From JAITMY01 sp031553765 (GTDB lineage: Bacteria > Bacteroidota > Bacteroidia > Bacteroidales > UBA932), in assembly GCA_031553765.1 (NCBI GenBank), contig JAVBKY010000004.1:62001-126000 (forward strand): a DNA stretch of 64,000 nt. Direction: 5' to 3'. Positions 37,501 to 44,904 of this stretch are shown here, piece after piece. Position numbers and translations under genes: made by a program. Within the stretch, counting starts at the first letter, position 1; each line of letters opens with the position of its first letter. The notes under the pieces are model-generated. The model ran no database searches. It saw only the letters and a list, made by a program, of their open reading frames with translations, and had not been told where the DNA came from.

Positions 37501-37947
37501 AAACTTAAAGATGTATAACTTGGCATGGTTGGGGTCGCAGGTTTTGCGTACAACAAGGCGCTCTTGCTTTATCATATCAAGAAAAAACTGCACCTGCGTA
37601 TAAAACTCCTCGGTGTCCATATCATCGCTGTTGAGCGCTTTGCCAAGCGAAGCCATAAACGCCTCAAAGCGGTCATCGTCCGACAAGCCCTCTGCATTTT
37701 CGGCAAACTCAACTACCGTATTGTTAATGTACCTATCTACCTGCAAGCCTACCAGTATGCGAAGCGTAACAGTAGGGCTATCCATAAGCGACTTGTACAA
37801 CTCCCCCCATCCTGAAAAGTAAAAGAATCCAACCAAAAACTTTAGTTCATGGCTAATTGGGATTAGGGTATTTATTCTATCCTTTAGCGATTTTTTTCCG
37901 GGAGTATTGGTGATGAAGTTGTGCATAATCTTATTAAAAATCGTCAT
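34570..37947 (-). CDS. PLD-like nuclease fused to SF2 (SNF2/DEAD-type) helicase
   Basis: A 1125-residue fusion. Residues 1-210 form a phospholipase-D-like nuclease module with the single HxK motif HAKLYIFK (His141, Lys143) and GSSNLTSAGLSGQNE (166-180). The helicase follows with Walker A ADVVGLGKSVIASL (GLGKS 295-299), DEAH in VIIDEAHRFRN (370-373), LLSATPFNN, and the C-terminal RecA lobe with TSDKLSEGYNLNRAGV and IQRIGRINRIG. Such PLD-helicase fusions occur beside adenine methylases in DISARM-like and other DNA-modification defence loci. It should translocate on and cut foreign DNA. It lies 18 nt after the previous gene in the operon. Confidence 0.88.
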   Translation of the reverse strand: MTIFNKIMHNFITNTPGKKSLKDRINTLIPISHELKFLVGFFYFSGWGELYKSLMDSPTVTLRILVGLQVDRYINNTVVEFAENAEGLSDDDRFEAFMASLGKALNSDDMDTEEFYTQVQFFLDMIKQERLVVRKTCDPNHAKLYIFKFNETQAVFQGTPGQIITGSSNLTSAGLSGQNEFNVEIRDYGFNDANAYFDELWERAAKLTEEPEKRVAITHFVEHKTLASQVSPFEAYALVLKTYLDLQQQRHITPLVEQLLENNGFKKFAYQIDAVNQALSIIKEYNGVVIADVVGLGKSVIASLIAKCLDKRTLILCPPGLVGNKYRDKPTGWWEYAYNFELNCEIDSSGNLEKVAEGIDNRNVEVVIIDEAHRFRNQDTGDYEALHKICQNKIVILLSATPFNNTPADIFSLLKLFIVPGKSGITINNDLEAMFTAFGARFNKLSYILKNHNSETDNKREKAQKLYLELFGELPLSPIKVKQATKALGAQIKSIVAPVVIRRNRLDLQNDYQYKKEATELSKVCPPTELFFELNSEQSKFYDKVLTQYFGKHGRFKGAIYRPFKYEKVVNEAKLTKEENKEQLQQDNLFDFMRRLLVKRFESSFGAFSESIDRFLNIHIRVKEFIKRTDGKYILDRKLLDKLLENADDEEIEQALADYAAGDWDGKTPKNSTVYKTKEFVKKDEFYNDVQSDIDLFTEIQKEVRNLNIVKNDPKRDKIGLEVEQLRAQNPNRKVIIFSEYVDTVEHLTPYLEKKFGSRLLVCNGVVTPLLNQQLNENFNAQYKGAKRDDFDVLVTSDKLSEGYNLNRAGVIINYDIPWNPTRVIQRIGRINRIGVKVFDELNLYNCFPTAKGGTVVSIRETAMQKMFLIHNALGEDAKVFDIDEEPTPSQLYNKVNQNPDADEEESITTSIRNKYNEIATNYPQVVERISALPHRVKSGKFFTHNQVCVLRKKGLSLFTHIADETTSEKIEAREVLFEEFLSLIECTAEEKCKPITSNFWKAYEHVKNYQPKRMPRNPQSIEYKALENLKCALKLLKHSTDEELREFIKTLIKDINEYKTLSDRTIGHISRTPIKADATPQELQKFCDVISTIQQSIGKDYLTKILDRVSQQKNEVVIAIENSK

Positions 37948-37965
37948 TTAGTCTGCTGAGTGGGG

Positions 37966-38691
37966 CTATTCTTGTGTAGATAACTCGTCTATACTATGCA
38001 CAATATCATCCAATTTATCTTTCATTTCTTTTGTATGTTCATCGGATTGTATGTTCATCACCTTTATCACGTGTTCTGTTGAATTGGAAATAGTGTTATC
38101 AAGATTATAAATAGCACCGACTACTTCATGCAATTTCAAGCCAATATCATTATCCTTATATAAACTACTACCTGTACAAAAATTACGGATACAAAATTTC
38201 TCATTTATTTGAACTAAATTAACACTGTCAAAATAAGAACCTGTGATTTGAATCAACTCTTTTATGATTTCTCCTAAATCTATTTTGGGCCTTAAGCCTA
38301 CAAAAAAACAGGACCGGTCTTCCTCTTTCAACTTACTACATATTGCATAATACTTCTCTTCTTTTGGATTTAAATATATCTCAAAATCTTCCCGTGCACT
38401 TAAAGTTACTTCAGCATATTCTGAAAGCTTCGACAAAAAGGCCTTATTTACTTTAAATTTTATTCTCGAAGCCATAGCATTGCCAATATTTTTTATTTCT
38501 AAATAGTAATTATAGTCATTCTCTACTATGCAGAAAAGTATTTTTGCTTTCTTATCGTCTTCAAGAATTCTTAATTGTTTATCATTTCTCTGAAGTGTAC
38601 GATATGTACAATAGACCATTACAAATGTTCCGATAGCGCCGAATGCTGTCCAGAATGTTTGTGATGACAATAATTTAATGAGACAATCCAT
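37966..38691 (-). CDS. Unknown protein with N-terminal membrane anchor
   Basis: A 241-residue protein with one hydrophobic segment near residues 10-28 (TFWTAFGAIGTFVMVYCTY) followed by a basic charged stretch. The middle part (KILFCIVENDYNYYLEIKNIGNAMAS) reads like a beta-sandwich domain of membrane-anchored bacterial proteins, and the C-terminus is acidic and helical. No family is recognised with confidence. It is separated by 5 nt from the gene before and 18 nt from the helicase gene after it. Confidence 0.55.
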   Translation of the reverse strand: MDCLIKLLSSQTFWTAFGAIGTFVMVYCTYRTLQRNDKQLRILEDDKKAKILFCIVENDYNYYLEIKNIGNAMASRIKFKVNKAFLSKLSEYAEVTLSAREDFEIYLNPKEEKYYAICSKLKEEDRSCFFVGLRPKIDLGEIIKELIQITGSYFDSVNLVQINEKFCIRNFCTGSSLYKDNDIGLKLHEVVGAIYNLDNTISNSTEHVIKVMNIQSDEHTKEMKDKLDDIVHSIDELSTQE

Positions 38692-38696
38692 AACTT

Positions 38697-39395
38697 TTAG
38701 TCAAAATTTTGTTCTAGAAATCTTTTCATTGCCGCTTGATAAGAAATTCTGGCATTATCTAAGGAATCATGCGTTTCCTTTAAATCACGTTCATACTCAT
38801 CTCTAAGAGCCTTCATATCCCTTTTAATCTCTACAGCTTCTTTTGAAGAAGAGTCAACAATATTCTTGAGTGAGTTTAACTTAATAAGATAGGTGGTCGC
38901 AACGTTTACCATAAACACATTAAAGGGCTGAACTACATCTTGAACTGCGCTGGCTTTTTGATTAATGGAACCTTCCTCATGCATTAAATTTACCATCCTA
39001 GTTTCGTGAATACATTCTGCGGTTGTACGCTGAATATTTTCTATAAGTTGCTGCACGAGTTCACGTCCGGAGGTATTATAAAGAAGATGTCGAAGCGTTT
39101 CTTTATATGCTGTTAACTGTTCTGATTTTTCAAGCACCTTTATTATGTGCTGTTTCTTTTCCATAAGATACTCATGCCTTCTAAGACTAGAATAACTTAA
39201 CTCATTTTTTACAGTTTCTATCTTTTGTGTAATTTCTTCAATATCTTTTTTAGTGGCAAGATTTCTACCTAGCTCGCTTTGTTCTGTCAACTTCTTTCCA
39301 TCTTCAATGTCGGCTGTATTTTTCCCCTTCTTTGCCAAGTATGCACTTAGGAAAATAGCTATCACATTTATAATCGCAATTATAATTACTTCCAT
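38697..39395 (-). CDS. Unknown coiled-coil protein with N-terminal membrane anchor
   Basis: A 232-residue protein: one hydrophobic segment MEVIIIAIINVIAIFLSAYL at the start, then long helices with heptad character (ATKKDIEEITQKIETVKNEL and later KEAVEIKRDMKALRDEYERD). The ATG at 39395 follows gtggagggg, a good ribosome binding site. An in-frame TTG 48 nt upstream is not the start, because those 48 nt are a leftover copy of the methylase C-terminal coding sequence. It appears dedicated to a membrane-linked role in the operon. Confidence 0.6.
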   Translation of the reverse strand: MEVIIIAIINVIAIFLSAYLAKKGKNTADIEDGKKLTEQSELGRNLATKKDIEEITQKIETVKNELSYSSLRRHEYLMEKKQHIIKVLEKSEQLTAYKETLRHLLYNTSGRELVQQLIENIQRTTAECIHETRMVNLMHEEGSINQKASAVQDVVQPFNVFMVNVATTYLIKLNSLKNIVDSSSKEAVEIKRDMKALRDEYERDLKETHDSLDNARISYQAAMKRFLEQNFD

Positions 39396-39475
39396 ATCAT
39401 TCCCCTCCACAATTTTTATTTCACTATCTATTAATCCGTACAACTAAAAAAACAATTGGTAAATCTATCTTTCAA
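39396..39475 (-). pseudogene. Relic copy of the methylase gene 3' end
   Basis: The minus strand reads YQLFF-stop-LYGLIDSEIKIVEGN, which aligns codon for codon with NQLVYKLYGLTEDEINIVEGK at the C-terminus of the methylase (end of gene at 40301). The nucleotide match is about 70 percent and includes the shared accaattg and tccacaat blocks. A lysine codon has become TAG. Confidence 0.75.
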
Positions 39476-39516
39476 ACCCTTACTTGCAAGCTATATAAAT
39501 TTTGTTTTTATTCGTT

Positions 39517-40299
39517 CTATACTATCTGCTTTTCTTTACTTTTGCGAATCCATTCAATAATTTCATTGCAAGTTCCTTGCATGTGTGTGATAAGAGTTTT
39601 GCACGTGTCTATCTCAGGCGTTTGACTATCGGCATTCAACACCTTATGCAGATGTATCATATTTCTAAAGTCTCGCAAATTATCGGATATATTTTTAGTA
39701 TAATAACTTATACACCCCATATCATAAGCAACCGAAATCATTTCTCTCAAAATCCAATCTCCAAAGTTCTTCACGTTGCCATCTTTCCTTGTTGGTGCAC
39801 TTTTGGCTAAGTTTGCTTGCTTAGGATATTTTTTTAAAATACCCAGCAATACACCTTCTAAAAAACTCCCTAGCAAAAACATTGTAGCAAAGTAGGCTTT
39901 AGCCTTGTAACACTTTCTTAATTCGTCCCAGCAATAATTTAACAAAGCGGTCAAATCGTCCGGCAAGCACAACTCTTTGATTGAAATATCCTCAATTTCT
40001 ATATCTATGTCCGTTTGCGGATGCATTACCGCATAATCATTTTCAGATAGTATTTCAACTTCAAGGGAGGAGTAATCTCCTTTAATCTCCCGCCTTGAAA
40101 GGTTCAACAAATCGGCTTCTATCTCATCTTTAACGAAACAATAAACCGAGGTTGAATAAAAAAATTGAATTTTTAAACCATCATTTTCCAATAAGACAAA
40201 TGAGCATTTTTTTATATACAGAGGGTATATATTGAGTTCAAATACAAATCTTGATTTAAAATTTGACAAAAAAGCATCCGCTCTATTTATACTTTTCAT
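39517..40299 (-). CDS. HEPN-like domain protein
   Basis: A 260-residue protein. The N-terminal half is beta-rich. The C-terminal half is helical with AYFATMFLLGSFLEGVLLGIL and DNLRDFRNMIHLHK (about residues 205-218). The RN..H arrangement is the HEPN RNase signature Rx4-6H and resembles DUF4145-type HEPN proteins found in restriction and abortive-infection loci. The ATG at 40299 lies 1 nt after the methylase stop and is preferred over an upstream TTG. If active it would cleave RNA on infection. The gene sits between the methylase and a relic of the methylase tail, so it looks inserted. Confidence 0.6.
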   Translation of the reverse strand: MKSINRADAFLSNFKSRFVFELNIYPLYIKKCSFVLLENDGLKIQFFYSTSVYCFVKDEIEADLLNLSRREIKGDYSSLEVEILSENDYAVMHPQTDIDIEIEDISIKELCLPDDLTALLNYCWDELRKCYKAKAYFATMFLLGSFLEGVLLGILKKYPKQANLAKSAPTRKDGNVKNFGDWILREMISVAYDMGCISYYTKNISDNLRDFRNMIHLHKVLNADSQTPEIDTCKTLITHMQGTCNEIIEWIRKSKEKQIV

Positions 40300-40300
40300 T

Positions 40301-43300
40301 CTATTTTCCTTCCACAATATTTATCTCATCTTCTGTCAATCCATATAATTTATAAACCAATTGGTTAATTTCTTCTTCCAACTCCTTTACTTTAGGATTG
40401 TCCGGATTTTGCTTTTTTAGGTCTATTACCGCATTTACTTTTTCAATAAACGGCTGTTGATTATCAACAATTATAATAGGCAATGGCTTTATTTTCTCTA
40501 GTTTTACCTGAGGAAATACTCTGCCATTTTCTTTCACATTACAATCATATAAATACCTTAAATATGTAGAGTTTAATAAAGCACATAGAAATTCATAAGA
40601 AACTATTTTCCTAAATTGTTCTTTTATGATTCCAGCCTGAATGCTCCGTCCAAACCAAATTCCCTTTCTATCCACAGCAACAATTGGATATTGGGCTGTT
40701 TGTCTCCAAAGCAATTTTGGGCAAACACCAAAATAAGTAGCATTTAGTATTACTCGTTCATTAGGTAAAGTTTCAATGTTCCTTCTTGCATATCTATTTG
40801 TTTTTTCACTAATATAGAATGCACCAATATCCACACCTTTCCAATACTCAACATCAGCGACACTCTCTTGTTCTCCCTCATACAGAAGCCTTTTACTTAA
40901 ATCTGAGTTGCCCTTATCTTTTAATCCAACATTTACTCTTTGATAATTAATGCCTGCATCCTTCATGTCTATAATTTCAGAGAGCAAATATTCATTTTCT
41001 TGTATTTTTCTATGGTTTGCAGTAAATATATTATTGCTTGTTTGAGAAAAGTGTGATTGCTGAATTATTGAAAACACGACCTCCTCCAATGCACTTTTAA
41101 CATCTTCACACTTGTTTAAGTCTGCAAATAGAACTTCCGAACTAGTTTTTTTTAAAACAACACTAATAGCTGTGGGAACAACTGCTTCAAAAATATCCTC
41201 TCCGAGGTCTATAATTTTCCGAAGACGATAATTAAGAAGGAGGCGTCTCACATCTCCATATCTCGGCTGCCTTAAGAATGTATTAGGTGTGATATAGCAT
41301 AAGACACCATTACTACGTATCAAATAGACACCCTGATTAAAGAAGTATTTATAAATATCAACATACCCTTCAGATACTACTGGAAATTTTCGTTTTAATA
41401 TACTAAGTGAATTATCAATATCAGCCCCATAAGGAGGATTCCCAATTACAATATCAAAACCTGTAAAGTCACCCTTATCATCAAGTAGTGCCGGAAATTC
41501 AAACCGCCACTCAAAAGCGTTTTCATAAATTCTCCCTTGCTCGGCATCCTGCTCGGCTTGCAGTATTTGCGCCAACTCTTTTTTCTTTTCTTTTGCTTTG
41601 GCTAAATGTTCTTTTGATGCTGTGCCAAACAAAGTGTTGCTCTCCAACTGCACAATTTCGCCTTCCAATTTTTGCCGCTTTTCCACCTCATGCTTATTAA
41701 ACCCCTCCGTAAAAGCCTTTTTTATTTCCCGTATTTGTTGGCGAAATCGCTCCTTGCCCTCGTGCTTATCGGTATAGTCGGCTACCAATCGTTTATATTT
41801 TTCAAGCGTGAATTTTTCATCACCTTTCTTTTTCTTATTCTTATTGTACTCGTCAAATATTCTATCAATGGGGATATCTATGGCATATCGGCTAATAAGC
41901 GAATTACCACACATTATTTTATAGTCGAGATTAGGCAGTGGCTTGGGAGTATCGCTATCCACCACCAAGCTAAGCCAAAAGCGCAGGCGAGCAATGTCCA
42001 CCGCCCCCTTTTCAATATCTACACCGTAAATGGAATTTTGAATAATGTGCTCCTTAACCTCCTCAGGTTGCAGGGTTAAATCAAGCGCCATTTTTGCTCT
42101 AAAAATTTCCTGTAGCAAGCCCATAGGAAAAGCACCCGAGCCCACTGCCGGGTCGCATATCTTTACACTATCCAGCAACTCTTCTATTTGCTTAGCGTGT
42201 TTTACTATAAAACTGTTCCGGTTGTCGCGGTCAATGTGATTCAGTTTTACAAAATCCGCTATCTCCGCATGTTCACCTAAGTGGGTGGTGAGATACTGTA
42301 TAAGACTTTCTTGGCACATATACTGCACTATCTCTTTGGGAGTGTAAAATGCGCCTTTGTCCTTATTGTCCTCCAATAGGTTTTCAAAAATGCGCCCGAG
42401 CATTTCGGGGTCAACGCCAACTTCGGTATCGTTGGGGTCGTTCTCGTCTATGGTAAAATTGTAGCGGTTGAAAAAATCAAATATCTTTTGAAAATAATGC
42501 GCAGGAATTTTCACAGCTTTGCTATCGAGCTCATCACGCTCAAATAGTCCACCGTTGAGGTAGGGGAATTTATACTGCTCCAACTCCTTGCAGTCGGTAT
42601 TATTGTGGGGGCTATTTAGCGAATCAAAGAGTACCGCCTCTAACACCTTATCCAAAAAGTCATCCTTTAGACTACTATTCTCAAACAAGTTTTGAAGAAA
42701 ATTAGTATCTCCACCGTTCCAATCGGGGGAATTTTTAGAACAGCCAAGCCACCTTTTTTTCTCAATAAACTTTAAAAACACTAAGCGCCCTAACAACTTC
42801 TTTATGTAGTCTCGCACCAACTTTTCATTGCCATTAAACTGTTGGTAAAACTGCTTTAACTCCGGTTCCGAGTTAGGATATACAGCCTCAACCCATTTAG
42901 TGCCTTTTTTCTCAAAATACTTACCTGTAATGTAACCGCACAACTCCCCATATATGGTTTTGTACTCCTCAAAAAACTTATCTGAAACATACGTAACGCT
43001 AAATGCCTCCTGTATGCTGTCTAAGGAACTAAAATCACAATCTCCTACACGCTTGCGAAATGTTTTGTTGGTTTTGGCTTCCGGCTCTACAAGGTAGGTG
43101 TAGCGCCTCCACGGAGTGAACTTTTGTTTATCATCGCCATAGTTACGGCGAATGAAGCTAAAGCGAAATGTGCCCTTATCATCGTAGAATACAAAAACAG
43201 CACCATCCTTAAAATCATCTTGAAGCACTCGCTTTGCAATATCAAACTGCTCCTTTTTGGCACTTCGTTCATTAAGTGTACCGCTGTAACGGCATGAGAA

Positions 43301-43492
43301 AATGAGTAAATTTTCGGCAGTATCTCTATAGTTTATTTCACCCAACTTTTGCAGTTGAGTAAACTCGGTTCGCATGGCAACCTCCAAGGGTTCACGTTTT
43401 GCCCTAAATGAAGAGTTTTTATCCTTAAAAAAAGAGGTAATGGCATTAGGCGAAATGCCCTCTACCAGCTTGCTTATGCTATCGGTGCTCAT
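40301..43492 (-). CDS. Eco57I-type adenine-specific DNA methylase (type IIG/ISP-like)
   Basis: A 1063-residue protein. The SAM motif DPAVGSGAFPMG lies near residue 446 and the catalytic NPPYG near 682 (DIVIGNPPYGADID), the signature of N6-adenine methylases of the Eco57I/PglX group. The C-terminal 300 residues (from about NYQRVNVGLKDKGN) look like a target-recognition domain. The N-terminal 400 residues are long, as in type IIG and PglX proteins, but I see no clear nuclease motif. It heads the defence operon, 277 nt downstream of a promoter box, with a large hairpin in the leader. It would mark host DNA while the PLD-helicase acts on unmarked DNA. Confidence 0.87.
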   Translation of the reverse strand: MSTDSISKLVEGISPNAITSFFKDKNSSFRAKREPLEVAMRTEFTQLQKLGEINYRDTAENLLIFSCRYSGTLNERSAKKEQFDIAKRVLQDDFKDGAVFVFYDDKGTFRFSFIRRNYGDDKQKFTPWRRYTYLVEPEAKTNKTFRKRVGDCDFSSLDSIQEAFSVTYVSDKFFEEYKTIYGELCGYITGKYFEKKGTKWVEAVYPNSEPELKQFYQQFNGNEKLVRDYIKKLLGRLVFLKFIEKKRWLGCSKNSPDWNGGDTNFLQNLFENSSLKDDFLDKVLEAVLFDSLNSPHNNTDCKELEQYKFPYLNGGLFERDELDSKAVKIPAHYFQKIFDFFNRYNFTIDENDPNDTEVGVDPEMLGRIFENLLEDNKDKGAFYTPKEIVQYMCQESLIQYLTTHLGEHAEIADFVKLNHIDRDNRNSFIVKHAKQIEELLDSVKICDPAVGSGAFPMGLLQEIFRAKMALDLTLQPEEVKEHIIQNSIYGVDIEKGAVDIARLRFWLSLVVDSDTPKPLPNLDYKIMCGNSLISRYAIDIPIDRIFDEYNKNKKKKGDEKFTLEKYKRLVADYTDKHEGKERFRQQIREIKKAFTEGFNKHEVEKRQKLEGEIVQLESNTLFGTASKEHLAKAKEKKKELAQILQAEQDAEQGRIYENAFEWRFEFPALLDDKGDFTGFDIVIGNPPYGADIDNSLSILKRKFPVVSEGYVDIYKYFFNQGVYLIRSNGVLCYITPNTFLRQPRYGDVRRLLLNYRLRKIIDLGEDIFEAVVPTAISVVLKKTSSEVLFADLNKCEDVKSALEEVVFSIIQQSHFSQTSNNIFTANHRKIQENEYLLSEIIDMKDAGINYQRVNVGLKDKGNSDLSKRLLYEGEQESVADVEYWKGVDIGAFYISEKTNRYARRNIETLPNERVILNATYFGVCPKLLWRQTAQYPIVAVDRKGIWFGRSIQAGIIKEQFRKIVSYEFLCALLNSTYLRYLYDCNVKENGRVFPQVKLEKIKPLPIIIVDNQQPFIEKVNAVIDLKKQNPDNPKVKELEEEINQLVYKLYGLTEDEINIVEGK

Positions 43493-43568
43493 AGGTTAGT
43501 CTTTTACTAGCACTAACCTTTACTCCTTGGCGTATAGCCACAAAAAACGTGGACTAAACTACATCAAT

Positions 43569-43692
43569 TTGATTTTCGAGGTCCTAGGAGTACCTTTGTT
43601 GACAAATAAATGAGTAAAGCCCACGCATACGCATGGGCATCAACTTTACTCTCTTGTCAACTTTCTGAAATTTCCTAGGTTTCGAAAATCAA
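43569..43692 (-). promoter_or_regulatory. 124-bp nested hairpin in leader of defence operon
   Basis: Four nested complementary pairs: ttgattttcga (43569-43579) with tcgaaaatcaa (43682-43692); cctagg on both arms (43583-43588, 43674-43679); gttgacaa (43598-43605) with ttgtcaac (43654-43661) and gagtaaag (43612-43619) with ctttactc (43644-43651); apex gccca/tgggc. It lies between a promoter box (43773-43780) and the methylase start, so it would fold in the mRNA leader. Confidence 0.7.
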
Positions 43693-43772
43693 GGTGGTAA
43701 GCTAATGCTTTTTATATTAGAGTTTTATATTTTCTTTCTTATTCTACGTGTGATGTTTTGGTGTTTATATAG

Positions 43773-43780
43773 CAAAGATA
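43773..43780 (-). promoter_or_regulatory. Promoter -7 box for defence operon
   Basis: Reads TATCTTTG on the minus strand (TAnnTTTG), giving a leader of roughly 270 nt that contains the large hairpin. Confidence 0.5.
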
Positions 43781-43834
43781 AAAAATAGTTTTAATATGGT
43801 GTATTACAATAGGCTTGTTGAGGCTATGGGTACA

Positions 43835-43870
43835 ATAAAAAAGCGGCAGTGAAAAAATATTCACTACCGT
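43835..43870 (-). terminator. Terminator after VirE-N/PriCT-2 gene
   Basis: On the minus strand, cggtagtgaa pairs with ttcactgccg (43844-43869) and is followed by a T-run. It separates the replication block from the defence operon. Confidence 0.75.
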
Positions 43871-43895
43871 TCCCAAACGCATTGTTAGCCTGTGG

Positions 43896-44798
43896 CTATT
43901 GCTTACATGCTTTACCTGTGGAAACATCTAGCCCAGCACACTTACAGTAGTAGTAAAAGGTGGCTATGGTTATTCCCTTATCCGTTCTCTTTAAGCTAAG
44001 CGTGTACTGCCTATCGCACTCCTTCTCGTGGTACTTTTCATATTGGCTGCTAACGGCATGAAACATGCTACGCCCACCCTCACCCAGCTCGTGCGCAAGC
44101 GCAAATCCAACATTTCGCCAATGCTCATAGCCGGATGTAATATCAATATGTTGTCGGCAAATCTCCCTTACCAACCTTTCCAGCTTGTTATCCTCTCCAC
44201 AAAAAAAGTTATAGAAAAAGGGCTTACGCTTTTGAGGAACTAGCAACTTTTTGTAAGGTACAGCCTCCAAGTTAAAGTAAGGTTTCTTGTCAACGGAGTA
44301 ACCTCGTAAGCGAGCAACATCCCTACACTGCTTATCTACCACAATTCCCATTTCTGCAAATTGTTTCTTCAGCGCGTCAAAGTGCTGCTCGTGCTTATCG
44401 GGATAGGCAATAGGGATGAGCACAAAGTAGCCCTGTGCGCTAACGCTAAGCCCACAGTAAGCCACGTTACTAATTAGGCTCATTTCCTCCTTCAAGTGAA
44501 AAAAGTTTTTATAGTGCACGTTATCCTTGTAGTCAATATCAAGACAAATTAAGCCGCTATGCTTAACCAAGGCTTCGCTACTTCGCTTGCTAAATACACC
44601 GCTTGGCGTAATGGCAGGGAGTAAAGCTTTTAGAGCATCACGCTCCTTTTTATCCTTCATGCCTCTTATATACTTCACGTCTGAGGCTTGGCTGTTGTCG
44701 TTTAGCCATTTGTAAAGGTTTACTTCTTTTGAATTGTTTGGTTGAGTGTAGCTCTCAAAACGGCTAACATTCACATCTAGCACATTGCTTTTATCCAT
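43896..44798 (-). CDS. VirE-N domain / PriCT-2 protein (BT4734/BF3469 type)
   Basis: A 300-residue protein of the type that Bacteroidota mobile elements carry beside DUF3987 genes. The N-terminal part (VNVSRFESYTQPN, LICLDIDYKDN, GYFVLIPIAYPDKH, RDVARLRGYSVDKKPYFN) fits the VirE-N/primase-polymerase-like domain. The C-terminal 80 residues (HIDITSGYEHWRNVGFALAHELG) fit a PriCT-2 primase C-terminal module. It probably takes part in element replication initiation. The next gene upstream in transcription is the DUF3987 protein, with a 106-nt gap. Confidence 0.8.
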   Translation of the reverse strand: MDKSNVLDVNVSRFESYTQPNNSKEVNLYKWLNDNSQASDVKYIRGMKDKKERDALKALLPAITPSGVFSKRSSEALVKHSGLICLDIDYKDNVHYKNFFHLKEEMSLISNVAYCGLSVSAQGYFVLIPIAYPDKHEQHFDALKKQFAEMGIVVDKQCRDVARLRGYSVDKKPYFNLEAVPYKKLLVPQKRKPFFYNFFCGEDNKLERLVREICRQHIDITSGYEHWRNVGFALAHELGEGGRSMFHAVSSQYEKYHEKECDRQYTLSLKRTDKGITIATFYYYCKCAGLDVSTGKACKQ

Positions 44799-44904
44799 AA
44801 TAAAAATTGTTTTTATGGTTGTGAAGTTGTGGCTGTTAATGCTGTTTTAATTTGATGTACAGCGACTTAAATTTAAAACAACCACAACCTAACAACCTTG
44901 TTAT

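Noticed and set aside
33843..43492. Calling the element's operon DISARM or BREX
   Set aside because: The DUF1998 protein DrmB, the BREX ATPase BrxC and the phosphatase PglZ are all absent; only the methylase and a PLD-helicase are shared in type.
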